Below are positions 37,130 to 48,602 of a DNA stretch of 64,000 nucleotides, one piece after another. A program made the position numbers and the translations under genes. Numbering within the stretch: position 1 is the stretch's first letter; each line of letters starts with the position of its first letter. The DNA comes from Mycolicibacterium peregrinum (GTDB lineage: Bacteria > Actinomycetota > Actinomycetes > Mycobacteriales > Mycobacteriaceae). The notes below the pieces were generated by a model that saw nothing but the letters and a program-made list of their open reading frames with translations, ran no database searches and was not told the DNA's origin. The stretch is from the NCBI RefSeq assembly GCF_001665625.1, contig NZ_LZSY01000086.1:1-64000 (forward strand), read 5' to 3'.

Positions 37130-39375
37130 GCCTTGTCCAGGTACTCGACGCGATCGGTGTTCACGAATTGCGCTGCCAACAGGTCCATCCCGGAATCATG
37201 CGGATTCTGCGCGTAACGCTGCTCGGCGAATGCCCGGGCCTCCTGGATCACTTCGAGATGGTCCCGCAGGGACAGGAAACGCAGATTGATGGTGCGCCCG
37301 GACTGGTTGAGGCCCAGCACATCTCCCTCGCGTCGCTCGTCGAGATCCAGATCAGCCAGGGCGAATCCGTCCAAGGTCGCCGCAACGGCCTTGATCCGTT
37401 CACCGGCCTTGGACGTCTCCGGCAACCGGGTGGCCAGCAGGCACAAGCTGGGGTGCTGCCCGCGGCCGATGCGGCCGCGCAGCTGATGAAGCTGGCTGAT
37501 GCCGAACCGGTCGGCGTCCATCACCACCATCATCGTGGAGTTGGGCACGTCGACGCCGACCTCGATGACGGTGGTACACACCAGCACGTCGATCTCGCCG
37601 GCCCGGAACAGGCCCATCACCGCGTCCTTCTCGTCACCGGACAGCCGGCCGTGCATCAGGCCGAGCCGCAATCCGGACAGCGGGCCCGCGCTCAGCCGGT
37701 CGAAGAGGTCGACCACCGTGACCGGCGGCGGCCCGCCGCGCCCTTCGTCCTTGTCGCCGGGCTTGTCGGACTCGTCGATGCGTGAGGCGACCACATAGGC
37801 CTGGCGCCCCGCGGCCACCTCCTCGCGGATACGGGCCCAGGCCCGGTCCAGCCAGGAAGGCTTCTGCGAGATGAAAATCGTGTTGGTGGTGATGGGTTGA
37901 CGGCCCCGGGGCAGCTCGCGCAGCGTCGAGGTCTCCAGATCGCCGTACACCGTGAGCGCGACGGTGCGGGGAATCGGTGTGGCCGTCATCACCAGAAGGT
38001 GCGGCGTCAGCCCGTCACGGGCCTTGGCGCGCAACGTGTCCCGCTGCTCGACCCCGAACCGGTGCTGCTCGTCGACGACCACCATGCCCAAGTTGTGAAA
38101 CTCGACCGCCTCCTGCAGCAGGGCGTGGGTGCCGACGACGATGCCGGCTCGCCCGGACGCCACCTCTTCGCGCACGGCGCGCTTCTGCGGCGCCGTCATG
38201 GAGCCGGTGAGCAGCGCGACCCCGGTTGCACCCTCGGCACCACCGAGTTGACCCGCCATGGCCAGCGGCCCGAGCACGTCACGTATCGATCGGGCATGTT
38301 GGGCGGCAAGCACTTCGGTGGGTGCCAGTAGCGCGCACTGATAGCCCGCGTCGACCATCTGCAGCATCGCCAGGACCGACACGATGGTCTTGCCCGAGCC
38401 CACCTCGCCCTGCAACATCCGGTTCATGGGCCGCGTCGAGGCCAGTTCGTCAGAGATCACCTCCAACACCTCGGACTGTCCGGTGGTCAGCTCGAACGGC
38501 AGCCGATTGCGCAGCGCGGCCGCCAGCCCGCCGTCGGTTCGCGGTGCGGCAGGACCGGATTCACTCAGCTCACTGTAGCGCCGGGCCACCAGCCCCCATT
38601 GCAGCCCGATCGCTTCGTCGTAAGTCAGCCGCTCGCTGGCACGCTCGCGCGCAGTCGTGTTCTCGGCCAGGTGAATGGCCCGCAACGCCTCATCCTCGGA
38701 CATCAGATTGTGTTGGCGGACAAAGTCTTCCGGCAAAGGATCGGGGACCGGGTCGAGCATGTCGAGGGTCTGGCGCACGCACGCGTAGATGTCCCAGCTC
38801 TGCACCTTGGCCGACGCGGGATAGATCGGGAAGAAGTCCCGCTCGAACTCGGCCAGCATCTCCTCACCGCTGGCACCCGATGCCGACGCGATGGTGGTCA
38901 GCGACTTGGTGCCGATCTGCTTGCCGGACGGCGGATTGAGCACCAGGAAGGCGGGATGGTTCAACTGAAGGGTATTACGGAAGTACTTGACCTCGCCGGA
39001 CAGCATCAGGCGGGTGTCCTTCTCCACCTTGTCCACCATCCAGCCGGCGTTGAAGAAGGTGGCGGTCACCGCCGGCCGATGATTCCCCAGGGCCACCCGC
39101 AGGTACTTGGCCCGCCGGGTGCCGCCGGATTTGGTGCGCACGGTCGACCGCATCTCACCGATCTCCGCCTTCGTCACCACGTCGATGAAGGTGACGTGCT
39201 CACCTTCTTCCAGGTCGAGCGCCTCGCCCTCCCCACGCACCGTCATCCCGTCGCTGTACTTGCGCGGGTAATGACGCAGCAGGTCGTTGACCGTGCGGAG
39301 ACCGAAATTGGCATTGAGCTTGTCCGCGTTCTTCTTTCCGATCACGAACTCGAGACGTTCACCGAGACCGACCAC
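37126..39375 (-). CDS. recG: ATP-dependent DNA helicase RecG
   Basis: A 749-residue superfamily-2 helicase that remodels stalled forks and Holliday junctions. The N-terminal OB-fold wedge domain covers residues ~30-180 (VVGxLPRKYSDG-like PRKYSDG). Helicase motif I GEVGSGKT, motif II VVDEQHRFG, motif III TATPIPRT and motif VI QLRGRIGRGQHPS are all present. The GTG at 39373-39375 shares one base with the stop of the upstream FakA-like gene (TAGTG). Downstream it overlaps the HNH gene by four bases. Confidence 0.96.
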   Translation of the reverse strand: MVGLGERLEFVIGKKNADKLNANFGLRTVNDLLRHYPRKYSDGMTVRGEGEALDLEEGEHVTFIDVVTKAEIGEMRSTVRTKSGGTRRAKYLRVALGNHRPAVTATFFNAGWMVDKVEKDTRLMLSGEVKYFRNTLQLNHPAFLVLNPPSGKQIGTKSLTTIASASGASGEEMLAEFERDFFPIYPASAKVQSWDIYACVRQTLDMLDPVPDPLPEDFVRQHNLMSEDEALRAIHLAENTTARERASERLTYDEAIGLQWGLVARRYSELSESGPAAPRTDGGLAAALRNRLPFELTTGQSEVLEVISDELASTRPMNRMLQGEVGSGKTIVSVLAMLQMVDAGYQCALLAPTEVLAAQHARSIRDVLGPLAMAGQLGGAEGATGVALLTGSMTAPQKRAVREEVASGRAGIVVGTHALLQEAVEFHNLGMVVVDEQHRFGVEQRDTLRAKARDGLTPHLLVMTATPIPRTVALTVYGDLETSTLRELPRGRQPITTNTIFISQKPSWLDRAWARIREEVAAGRQAYVVASRIDESDKPGDKDEGRGGPPPVTVVDLFDRLSAGPLSGLRLGLMHGRLSGDEKDAVMGLFRAGEIDVLVCTTVIEVGVDVPNSTMMVVMDADRFGISQLHQLRGRIGRGQHPSLCLLATRLPETSKAGERIKAVAATLDGFALADLDLDERREGDVLGLNQSGRTINLRFLSLRDHLEVIQEARAFAEQRYAQNPHDSGMDLLAAQFVNTDRVEYLDKA

Positions 39376-41000
39376 TACTCGACCCCGATCAGCAGGGCGT
39401 CACCGCGGTGGCCCGTGTGATACGTCACCAACTCGGCGCCGAGGTGCGCGCGGTGGACGTGGGCCTGCAGCGCCTTCCCGACCTCATCGTCCACACCGTC
39501 GCCGGTCAGTACCGTGATCAGCTCTCCGCCGGCCACCATCATCAGATCGATCAACCCGGCGGCCGCGGAGGTGAGATCAGACCCGACGATCAGGACCTCG
39601 TCGCCGGCGATGCCGAGTCCGTCACCCGGCTTGCAGGTGCCCGCCCAGGTCAACGCCTCCTCGGTGGCGATCCGCACCGCACCGTGCCGCGCCCCGGCAG
39701 CGGCACGCGCCATGGTGTACCCGTCGTCGACGGCTTGCCGTCCCTCGTCGTGGACGGCCAGCGCCGCCAACCCCTGCACCATCGAACCGGCCGGCACCGG
39801 CACCACGTCGATGCCCCAACCGATCGCGGCGGTGCAGCCCGCCACGAGCTCCTCGGCGGCGACATACCCGTTGGGCAACACCATCACCTGGGCCGCCCCC
39901 ACATCGATCAGGGCACGCAACAGCTGCTGCGCATTGATTGGCTCGCCTGCTTCGGGCCGCAACACCTGCGCACCCTCACCGGCGAACAGTTCGACGCCGC
40001 CGTCCCCGTCCACAACGGCCAGCACAGCCCGCTCGCGGGTCCATCCACCGGCAGGCCTGACGCCCGCAGCGACGGTCAGCGCGGTGATCTGGATTCGGTT
40101 CAGCGACCCCACCGCCAACCCGGCCTCGACCGCGGCGCCGGCATCGTCGAGGTGGACGTGCACCGAGTACTGATCGCTGCCGGAGGTGGCGATGGCGACC
40201 GACTCACCCATCTGTTCCAACGCTGCCCGCAGCCCCTCGACTGCAGACGCGCCGCACCCACTCAGGAGATACATCACCTCGAACTGCGGTGGTGCCGCCA
40301 CGGCCGCCAGCGCCACCTGCGGCGAGGCCGGGGTGTAGACCGGCCGGCGCGGCGCGTGGCCAGCCAGGGTGGTTGTCATCGCGTCGAGCAGCACGAGCAG
40401 GCCCCGACCTCCGGAATCGACCACGCCTGCCTTGGCGAGCACGTCGAGCTGTTCCGGGGTGCGGTCGAGGGCTGCCGAGGCGGCCTCGCCGGCGGCGGCC
40501 GCCACATCGGCGACGTCGCCGCCGGTAGCCGCGCAGTGCTCGCCGGCCTCGGCGGCCGCCTGCAGGACGGACACGATGGTCCCCGGCACGGGCTCACCCA
40601 TCGAGGTGACGGCCAGGACGGCGGCATGGCGCAACGCCTCCCCGAGCAGCGCGCCGTCCACCGCGGAGAGGGCACCGTCACGCCGGGCCGCGGCGGTGGT
40701 GATGACCTCGGCCAGGCCGAGCAGAATCTGGGACAGGATCACCCCGGAGTTGCCGCGGGCCCCCTGCAGCGCTCCGGCCGCCAACGCGCTCGCCACTGCC
40801 GTGATGTCGGCATCGGCCGGCTCGCCGTCTACGTGCGCCCACGCCGAACGCATCGTGAACAGCATGTTTGTGCCGGTATCGGCATCAGCCACCGGGAACA
40901 CGTTGAGCCGGTTGATCTCATCGGTGTGGACGATCAGCTCATCGACGGCGGTATGCGCCCAAGCCCGCAGAGCGGGGGCATCCAACCGCCGAGCCGACAT
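39375..41000 (-). CDS. DAK2/FakA-type kinase domain protein
   Basis: A 541-residue Rv2974c-like protein. The N-terminal DAK2 kinase domain has NVFPVADADTGTNMLFTM (phosphate- and Mg-binding) and RGNSGVILSQIL. A middle domain has GRGLLVLLDAM and CGASAVEGLR. A C-terminal DegV-like nucleotide domain ends in VHRAHLGAELVTYHTGHRGDALLIGVE. In Firmicutes FakA phosphorylates fatty acids bound to FakB. No FakB is seen in this window. I start at the ATG at 40998-41000, which has GGGAGG four bases upstream; a TTG at 41012 is less likely. Confidence 0.9.
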   Translation of the reverse strand: MSARRLDAPALRAWAHTAVDELIVHTDEINRLNVFPVADADTGTNMLFTMRSAWAHVDGEPADADITAVASALAAGALQGARGNSGVILSQILLGLAEVITTAAARRDGALSAVDGALLGEALRHAAVLAVTSMGEPVPGTIVSVLQAAAEAGEHCAATGGDVADVAAAAGEAASAALDRTPEQLDVLAKAGVVDSGGRGLLVLLDAMTTTLAGHAPRRPVYTPASPQVALAAVAAPPQFEVMYLLSGCGASAVEGLRAALEQMGESVAIATSGSDQYSVHVHLDDAGAAVEAGLAVGSLNRIQITALTVAAGVRPAGGWTRERAVLAVVDGDGGVELFAGEGAQVLRPEAGEPINAQQLLRALIDVGAAQVMVLPNGYVAAEELVAGCTAAIGWGIDVVPVPAGSMVQGLAALAVHDEGRQAVDDGYTMARAAAGARHGAVRIATEEALTWAGTCKPGDGLGIAGDEVLIVGSDLTSAAAGLIDLMMVAGGELITVLTGDGVDDEVGKALQAHVHRAHLGAELVTYHTGHRGDALLIGVE

Positions 41001-41170
41001 CGGACCTCCCAATCCCCATCAGATCCGCACAGATTCCCCCGTGCGGCGCGGTCACCGCCGTGGTCACCAGCCTATCCAGTGACAGCGACAAACCCGATCA
41101 GAGCATCGCCGGCTGTGGACAACCTGGAGCCGTGTTCACGAGCCGTTTTGGCGATCCTCTGGCCTCCCGG

Positions 41171-41176
41171 TATTCT
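41171..41176 (+). promoter_or_regulatory. Probable -10 element of rpmB promoter
   Basis: TATTCT at 41171-41176 with TTTGGC at 41147-41152 (18-base spacer) fits a SigA-type promoter 80 bases before the rpmB start. The leader then folds into a GC hairpin (CGCC GTTTGC GGCG around 41199-41213). Confidence 0.5.
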
Positions 41177-41257
41177 GATCAGGTTGTCGGGTCGAGCCCC
41201 GCCGTTTGCGGCGAGCGGGCCCAGCCCCCCAAGTACTGATTTCGAGGAGTTGTTGAT

Positions 41258-41452
41258 ATGGCTGCCGTGTGCGATATCTGCGGAAAGGCCCCGGGCTTCG
41301 GCAAGTCGGTGTCGCACTCGCATCGGCGGACCAGCCGGCGCTGGGATCCGAACATCCAGTCGGTGCGTGCCGTGGCACGTCCGGGTGGCAACAAGCAGCG
41401 CGTGAACGCCTGCACCTCCTGCATCAAGGCCGGCAAGGTCTCGCGCGGCTAG
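41258..41452 (+). CDS. rpmB: 50S ribosomal protein L28, zinc-binding (C+) form
   Basis: A 64-residue large-subunit protein. Two CxxC pairs, C5/C8 (CDIC) and C52/C55 (CTSC), mark it as the zinc-holding C+ paralogue rather than the Zur-controlled C- form that mycobacteria make in zinc shortage. The ATG at 41258 follows GAGGAG by eight bases. It is divergent from the FakA-like gene, from which it is separated by 257 bases containing its promoter. Confidence 0.96.
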   Translation: MAAVCDICGKAPGFGKSVSHSHRRTSRRWDPNIQSVRAVARPGGNKQRVNACTSCIKAGKVSRG

Positions 41453-41522
41453 TCACGCGCGCCTGATCCGGTGCGCGACGCTGTTGTTTATCTGAGGACA
41501 CGGCAGGGTACCTCCTGTCGTC

Positions 41523-41885
41523 ATGACCTCTTGTCGCGCATCGCGCTCACCGCTCTGTGCATTTGCGGCCGCAGTCGCGGCCGGTCTCGTGCTGTCCGCG
41601 TGCGGCGGCACCAGTTCCGATGGCAACACCACCTCGGAGACTCCCACGACGACGGAGGCGCCGGTGACCTCGGAGGGTCCGGCGACCCATACCGAGACCA
41701 CCGTCATCGAAACTCCGGTATCGCCTGCACCTGCGTCACCGTCGGCTGAGATGCCCGCTCCTCCGGGCAACGGCGGCGGTGACGGCGACATGACAGTCCA
41801 GATTCCCTCAGCGGGTATCCCCTCGCCCCCGCCGATCCCGGCGCCGCCGGCGATTCCCGCGCCGCCGGCCATCCCTATGCCCTGA
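41523..41885 (+). CDS. Small proline-rich lipoprotein, hypothetical
   Basis: A 120-residue exported protein. The signal peptide ends in a lipobox VLSAC (C27), giving a mature lipoprotein of ~94 residues. The mature part is Thr/Ser/Pro-rich with TTT and TETT stretches, then a Pro/Ile tail made of repeated PPIPAPPAIPAPPAIP units. No folded domain is obvious, so it may be a wall-crossing stalk or anchor. It has a weak ribosome binding site. It sits between rpmB and the convergent ung gene, with five bases between stops. Confidence 0.7.
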   Translation: MTSCRASRSPLCAFAAAVAAGLVLSACGGTSSDGNTTSETPTTTEAPVTSEGPATHTETTVIETPVSPAPASPSAEMPAPPGNGGGDGDMTVQIPSAGIPSPPPIPAPPAIPAPPAIPMP

Positions 41886-41890
41886 CCAGG

Positions 41891-42574
41891 TCAGGGCAGC
41901 CGCCAGTCGATCGGGTCGGCGCCTTTCTGCTGCAGCAGTTCGTTGGCCCGGCTGAACGGGCGTGACCCGAAGAATCCCCGCGACGCCGACAGCGGCGACG
42001 GGTGCGGCGATTCGATCGTCGCGCAGTCGCCTTCGGCCAGGAGCGGTTTGAGCGTCGAGGCATCACGACCCCACAACACCGCCACCATCGGCTGCTCGCG
42101 TGCGACGAGCGCCCGGATCGCGCACTCCGTCACCGCTTCCCAGCCCTTGCCCCGGTGCGAGGCCGGAGTGCCCGGCGACACTGTCAGCACCCTGTTGAGC
42201 AGCATCACGCCCTGTTGCGCCCATGGGGTGAGGTCACCGTTGGCCGGCTGCGGGTAGCCGAGATCCTCGGAATACTCGCTGAAGATGTTCGACAGGCTGC
42301 GAGGCAGCGGACGGACATCGGCGCCCACCGAGAAACTGAGACCGACAGCATGCCCCGGCGTCGGGTAGGGGTCCTGACCGACGATCAGCACGCGTACCTG
42401 GTCGAAGGGAAAGGTGAAGGCGCGCAGAACATTCTGGCCCGACGGCAGATAACGTCTGCCTTCGGTGAGCTCGTCGCGGAGGAACTCCCCCATCTGCGCG
42501 ACATGCGTTTCCACCGGCGCGAGCGCGCGGGCCCATCCGTCCTCGACAAGTTCATTCAGGGGGCGTGGAGTCAC
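41891..42574 (-). CDS. ung: Uracil-DNA glycosylase (family 1)
   Basis: A 227-residue enzyme removing uracil from DNA. The catalytic water-activating motif is [17 protein letters not shown] (Asp in GQDPY), the uracil-binding segment is [16 protein letters not shown] and the DNA-intercalating loop is [10 protein letters not shown]. Length and motifs are canonical. It follows thiL by 24 bases in the same direction. In high-GC genomes cytosine deamination is a main source of mutation, consistent with its conservation here. Confidence 0.96.
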   Translation of the reverse strand: MTPRPLNELVEDGWARALAPVETHVAQMGEFLRDELTEGRRYLPSGQNVLRAFTFPFDQVRVLIVGQDPYPTPGHAVGLSFSVGADVRPLPRSLSNIFSEYSEDLGYPQPANGDLTPWAQQGVMLLNRVLTVSPGTPASHRGKGWEAVTECAIRALVAREQPMVAVLWGRDASTLKPLLAEGDCATIESPHPSPLSASRGFFGSRPFSRANELLQQKGADPIDWRLP

Positions 42575-42598
42575 GGAAAGCCAACTTAGCGTGAGCCG

Positions 42599-43591
42599 TT
42601 AGTCGAACGACTGCCATCCCGCGTTTCCCGTCCACGGCGCGCCGTCGACGAGCACCCTGGCCGGTCCTTCCGACACCCGCCCGACGGCGCGCCAGCCGGA
42701 TGGCAGCGCACCGGGGAAAGTGGCGGCCAGCGCGTGGTCCTCACCACCGCCGAGCACCCACTCCCACGGGTCGGCTCCCACCGCCGTGGCGGCATCGGTG
42801 ACCGCGAGGCGATCGGCATCGAGAAGGCCGCGGTCCAGGTCGATGCCGACGCCGGAAGCCGTCGCGATATGACCCAGGTCGGCGAGCAGGCCGTCGGAGA
42901 CATCGGTCATCGCGGTGGCCCCGGCGTCGGCCGCGCGGGCGCCCTGGCCGTACGGCGGGTGCGGGGTCAGGTGACGCTGCCGCAACTCGGCGAAGCCGTC
43001 CTGTCCTTCGATGCCGCGCTCCCACAGCGCGAAGCCCGCTGCCGAGCGGCCCAAGTCACCCGCCACCGCGACGGTGTCGCCGACTCGGGCGCCGCTGCGG
43101 CGCACCGGTTCCCGGCCGCCGAGATCACCGAGCACCGTGACAGATATCACCCACAGCGGGGCACTGACCAGATCGCCGCCGGCAATGCTGGCACCCAGCG
43201 CACGTGCCTCAGCCCACAGTCCGTCGGACACTTCCTTCGCCGCCGTGACGGGAGTATCGGACGGTGCTCCGAACGCCACCACGAATGCGGTGGCCCGCCC
43301 ACCCATCGCCTCGATGTCGGAGGCGTTCTGAGCGATGGCTTTTCGCCCGATATCGTGCGGCGTCGACCAGTCGAGCCGAAAGTGGCGGTCCTGCACCAGC
43401 ATGTCGGTGGAGACGACGGTGCGGCCGTCGGACACCGTCACCACGGCGGCATCGTCACCAGGGCCCAGCGTCACGGCCTCGGCTTGCGCGCGCCCGGCCA
43501 CCAGACGGTCGATGACGACGAATTCCCCGGCGGACGCCAGGGTGTCGCCGTCGTCGTCTCCGGGATCGTCGCCGATCGTCTTGCCGGTCAT
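42599..43591 (-). CDS. thiL: Thiamine-monophosphate kinase
   Basis: A 330-residue ATP-dependent kinase making thiamine diphosphate, of the PurM/ThiL superfamily. Mg/ATP-binding segments are GDDAAVVTVSDG, VSTDMLVQDRHFRLDW, GRKAIAQNASDIEAMGG, SIAGGDLVSAP and AMTDVSDGLLADLGH. The extra ~20 acidic N-terminal residues (DDPGDDDGD) are not part of the domain. It is upstream of ung in the same direction, and its own start is divergent from the Lrp-type gene. No other thiamine genes are nearby. Confidence 0.95.
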   Translation of the reverse strand: MTGKTIGDDPGDDDGDTLASAGEFVVIDRLVAGRAQAEAVTLGPGDDAAVVTVSDGRTVVSTDMLVQDRHFRLDWSTPHDIGRKAIAQNASDIEAMGGRATAFVVAFGAPSDTPVTAAKEVSDGLWAEARALGASIAGGDLVSAPLWVISVTVLGDLGGREPVRRSGARVGDTVAVAGDLGRSAAGFALWERGIEGQDGFAELRQRHLTPHPPYGQGARAADAGATAMTDVSDGLLADLGHIATASGVGIDLDRGLLDADRLAVTDAATAVGADPWEWVLGGGEDHALAATFPGALPSGWRAVGRVSEGPARVLVDGAPWTGNAGWQSFD

Positions 43592-43699
43592 GTCGCCTCC
43601 TGCCGGTCGGCCGCCGCGCCGGAAGAAACCGGACCCGACCTGCGGTACGTTTGGTGCCTGCGGCCAGCAGTTTATGCAGCGAGATCAAGGAGACAGCCG

Positions 43700-43942
43700 G
43701 TGGTGGAGGCTTACGTGCTGATCCAGACGGAGGTGGGCCGCGCCGAAGTCGTCGCCAAACAGCTCGCCGGCCTTCCGGGTGTGGTCGCCGCGGAATACGT
43801 GACCGGACCCTATGACGTGGTCTTGCGGGTCAGTGCCGACACCTTGGCCGAGCTGCAGTCCGACGTGGTGCCTGCGGTGCAACAGGTACCCGGAATCACC
43901 CGGACCCTGACCTGCCCGATCGCCGACACCGGCCGGCCATAG
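43700..43942 (+). CDS. Stand-alone Lrp/AsnC ligand-binding (RAM) domain protein
   Basis: An 80-residue protein consisting only of the Lrp/AsnC effector domain: EAYVLIQTEVGRAEVVAKQL, then VVAAEYVTGPYDVVLRVSA and a final ITRTLTCPI strand. There is no helix-turn-helix. Such orphans form decameric rings that bind amino acids. The GTG at 43700 has AAGGAGA six bases upstream; a second GTG follows directly. It may be read with the downstream DUF3515 gene (10-base gap). Ligand and target are unknown. Confidence 0.88.
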   Translation: MVEAYVLIQTEVGRAEVVAKQLAGLPGVVAAEYVTGPYDVVLRVSADTLAELQSDVVPAVQQVPGITRTLTCPIADTGRP

Positions 43943-43952
43943 AGTTGGTGGT

Positions 43953-44516
43953 GTGACCGACTCGCCCGCCGCCGACGGACCGCCCCGCACCCTGCTGATC
44001 GCAGCGGTCGTCGTTGCGGTCTCGGTGCTGATCACCGTCCTCGGTATCGCGGCGTCCCGGCAGCGCTCACCCGAACAGCAACCCGTCGCCATTCCGTCGA
44101 TACCGGCACCGCAGGCCGACAGCCAGCAGTGCCACGACCTCCTGAACGCACTACCCCAGCAGCTCGGCGATTTCCGTCGTGCCCCGACTGTGGACCCCAC
44201 CCCGCCGGGCACCGCGGCCTGGCGTGCCGAGCCCGACACCGAGCCGGTCGTCCTGCGCTGCGGGCTGGAGCGCCCCACCGATTTCGTCGTGGGCACGCCC
44301 CTGCAGGTGGTCGACGAGATCCAGTGGTTCCGAGTGGGCGAATCGGGACCGGCCACCGATGATCAGGGCCGCAGCACCTGGTACGCGGTCGACCGCCCGG
44401 TGTACGTCGCGCTGACCCTGCCAGCCGGGTCGGGGCCGACACCCATTCAGCAGATCTCAGGTCAGATCGCCCGCACCATGTCCGCGCAGGAGCCGGCACC
44501 GGCTCCGGCGCGCTGA
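43953..44516 (+). CDS. DUF3515 membrane-anchored protein
   Basis: A 187-residue protein with one N-terminal span (LLIAAVVVAVSVLITVLGIAA, ~14-34) and an exported domain. Two conserved cysteines are in SQQCHDLLNALP and VLRCGLERP. DUF3515 is an actinobacterial family, Rv2980 in M. tuberculosis, and is characteristically next to ddl and gpsA. No activity is known. It is convergent with ddl (two bases between stops). The C-terminus is PAPAPA-rich. Confidence 0.88.
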   Translation: MTDSPAADGPPRTLLIAAVVVAVSVLITVLGIAASRQRSPEQQPVAIPSIPAPQADSQQCHDLLNALPQQLGDFRRAPTVDPTPPGTAAWRAEPDTEPVVLRCGLERPTDFVVGTPLQVVDEIQWFRVGESGPATDDQGRSTWYAVDRPVYVALTLPAGSGPTPIQQISGQIARTMSAQEPAPAPAR

Positions 44517-44518
44517 GG

Positions 44519-45652
44519 TCAGCGCAGGCCGGTCCCGCGTGCCAGCGCGGTCTCGACCATCGCGGTCAGCAATGTCGGGTAGTCGACGCCGCTGGCTGCC
44601 CACATCCGCGGGAACATCGAGATGGTGGTGAACCCCGGCATCGTGTTGATCTCGTTGATCACCGGGCCGTCGTCGGTCAGGAAGAAGTCGACGCGGGCCA
44701 ACCCCTGGCAGTCGATCGCGGTGAAGGCACGCACCGCCAACCGGCGGACCTCGTCGGAGATGTCGTCGTCGACCTTGGCCGGCACGTCCAATTCGGCTGC
44801 ATCGACGAGGTATTTGGTGGCGAAGTCGTAGAAGCCGTCCTCGCGTCCGCGCACGCCGGCCACCCGGATCTCGCCCACGGTGCTCGCCTCGATGCTGCCG
44901 TCGGGGAATTCGAGTACACCGCATTCCAGTTCGCGGCCAGGAATCGCGGCCTCGACGATGACCTTGGGGTCGTGGCGCCGCGCGAGTTCGATCGCCGCGG
45001 GCAGCTCATCCCATGTCGACACCCGACTGACGCCGATCGAAGAGCCGCCTCGAGAAGGCTTGACGAACACCGGCAGGCCGAGGCGCTCGCGGTCCTCCAG
45101 ATCGAGGGTCGGAACGGAACCGTCGGGACTGGGACGCAACACCACGAAGTCGCCGATCGGCAGCCCCTCGGCGACGAGCAGCTTCTTGGTGAACTCCTTG
45201 TCCATACCGGCTGCGCTGGACAACACGCCGGAGCCGACGTACGGAATCCCGGCCAACTCCAGCAGTCCCTGGATGGTGCCGTCCTCGCCGTACGGGCCGT
45301 GCAGCACCGGAAAGACGACATCGACGGCGGCCAGCAGTTCACCGGGACCATTGCTCAGCGCCAGCAGCTGCCCACTGCGGTTCGGGGCGGCGGGCAGCGC
45401 CAGCTCGGTACCGGACGTCTCGGTCACCTCGGGAAGCCGGCCGTCGGTGATTGCGAGGGTCTCGGGGCTTCCGTCGGTCAACACCCACGAACCGTCGGGG
45501 GTGATCCCGACGGCGACGACCTCGAACCGCTCCGGGTCGAGGTTGCGCAGGATGCTGCCTGCCGATACGCAGGAAATCGCGTGCTCAGAGCTACGCCCGC
45601 CGTAGACGACGGCGACGCGGGTGCGGGATCCGGTCTGGTTGCGGGCTGTCAC
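44519..45652 (-). CDS. ddl: D-alanine--D-alanine ligase
   Basis: A 377-residue ATP-grasp ligase making the D-Ala-D-Ala dipeptide of peptidoglycan, target of D-cycloserine. The N-terminus [19 protein letters not shown] carries the first substrate loop, and [13 protein letters not shown] follows. The ATP-binding lid is [16 protein letters not shown], and the metal ligands are in [11 protein letters not shown]. It links functionally with the two D,D-carboxypeptidases at the start of the window. It starts 61 bases after the PLP lyase stop. Confidence 0.96.
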   Translation of the reverse strand: MTARNQTGSRTRVAVVYGGRSSEHAISCVSAGSILRNLDPERFEVVAVGITPDGSWVLTDGSPETLAITDGRLPEVTETSGTELALPAAPNRSGQLLALSNGPGELLAAVDVVFPVLHGPYGEDGTIQGLLELAGIPYVGSGVLSSAAGMDKEFTKKLLVAEGLPIGDFVVLRPSPDGSVPTLDLEDRERLGLPVFVKPSRGGSSIGVSRVSTWDELPAAIELARRHDPKVIVEAAIPGRELECGVLEFPDGSIEASTVGEIRVAGVRGREDGFYDFATKYLVDAAELDVPAKVDDDISDEVRRLAVRAFTAIDCQGLARVDFFLTDDGPVINEINTMPGFTTISMFPRMWAASGVDYPTLLTAMVETALARGTGLR

Positions 45653-45713
45653 AACCTAGAGAGGCTACCGTCCCGGTCCGGACCTGCCGTCCGGCGCATC
45701 CCGACCAGGGCCT

Positions 45714-46820
45714 TCATCGCTGCAACGCCTGCTCGACATCGGCGAGCAGGTCGTCGGTGTCCTCGATCCCGGCCGAGATGCGGGCGAAACCGGCGGGAAC
45801 GGGGTCACCCCAGCGTGCCCTGCGGTCGACCGAGGTGTGGATTCCGCCGAAGCTGGTCGAGGCGATGAGCAACGTGCTGCGCTCCACCAAGGCGTGCACG
45901 GCGGCGGCATCGGCCAGCTCGATCGACACCAATCCGCCGAAACGTCTCATCTGGGTGGCCGCCAGTTCGTGTGCCGGATCTTCGGGCAACCCCGGATAAC
46001 GCACCGAGCGCACCGCCGGATGGCTGCGCAGCATCACCGCCAGGGCTGCGGCGTTCTGGCACTGCCGTTCGAAGCGCAGTCCGGCACTTCCGAGGCTGCG
46101 CAGTACCAACCACGCCTCGAACGCACCCAGGATCGGCCCGGCCAGCAGCCGGTCGCGCTCCACTGCGGCCATCAGCTCGGGCTGGCTGCCCGCCACGTAG
46201 CCGGCCACCAGGTCGCTGTGTCCCGACAGTGATTTGGTGGCACTGGCCACCACCAGGTCGGCGCCGAGCGAAAGTGGTTGTTGACCCAGCGGTGTGGCGG
46301 TGGTGTTGTCGACGACGAGGGTGGAGCCGCGACTGCGGCACGTGATCGCCAACCGGTGCAGATCGACGACGTCGAGCCCCGGGTTTGCCGGCGTCTCGGC
46401 AAGCACCACGTCGGCTTGAGCGGCCGCCTCACACATCTCGGCGACACTCGCTTCGATTACCGTAATGCCCTGTGGTGCAAGGTATTCCATTGCATAACGG
46501 CGGACCTGATAGTAGCCGTCGGCGGGGACCACGAGCGTGGTTCCCGGTTTGGCCAGCACCCGAAGCGCCGAGGTGATCGCGGCCATGCCCGACCCGAATG
46601 TGAGTGCAGCTCCGGCACCCTCCAGTTCGGCCAGCGCCGCTTCCAGCTGCCGCCATGACGGGTTGGAGCTGCGGCCGTAGCTGTCCAGCGGCTCGGTTTC
46701 GTCGGGCGAGAGATGAAACGTCGACGCGGGCACCGGGATCGGCGCCACCGGTTGGCCTGGAACCGATTCCAGACCAACAGCTTTGACGCTCCGCGTGGAA
46801 TCCCCGTACAAGCCGTCCAT
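45714..46820 (-). CDS. Cystathionine gamma-lyase/synthase-type PLP enzyme
   Basis: A 368-residue Cys/Met-metabolism PLP-dependent enzyme. The PLP lysine is in SATKSLSGHSDLVAGYV near residue 200, the phosphate loop is FGSGMAAITSAL and the PLP ring-binding Asp is in STLVVDNTTATP. YGRSSNPSWRQLEAALAELEG is the usual domain-swapping N-terminal segment. The family includes cystathionine gamma-lyase, methionine gamma-lyase and O-acetylhomoserine sulfhydrylase, and I cannot choose between them. The ATG at 46818-46820 has GGAGG upstream. It ends 61 bases before ddl and follows gpsA by 31 bases. Confidence 0.88.
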   Translation of the reverse strand: MDGLYGDSTRSVKAVGLESVPGQPVAPIPVPASTFHLSPDETEPLDSYGRSSNPSWRQLEAALAELEGAGAALTFGSGMAAITSALRVLAKPGTTLVVPADGYYQVRRYAMEYLAPQGITVIEASVAEMCEAAAQADVVLAETPANPGLDVVDLHRLAITCRSRGSTLVVDNTTATPLGQQPLSLGADLVVASATKSLSGHSDLVAGYVAGSQPELMAAVERDRLLAGPILGAFEAWLVLRSLGSAGLRFERQCQNAAALAVMLRSHPAVRSVRYPGLPEDPAHELAATQMRRFGGLVSIELADAAAVHALVERSTLLIASTSFGGIHTSVDRRARWGDPVPAGFARISAGIEDTDDLLADVEQALQR

Positions 46821-46851
46821 ACCTGCTTTTCCTCCTCGCACCGGAGGCCGG

Positions 46852-48580
<1,729 letters not shown>

Positions 48581-48602
48581 CCGGGGACCCGCGCGATAGG
48601 GA

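Noticed and set aside
39408..41405. Long plus-strand open frame (665 codons) over the FakA-like gene and rpmB
   Set aside because: Shadow of the minus-strand FakA-like gene and out of frame with rpmB; no start signal or motif.
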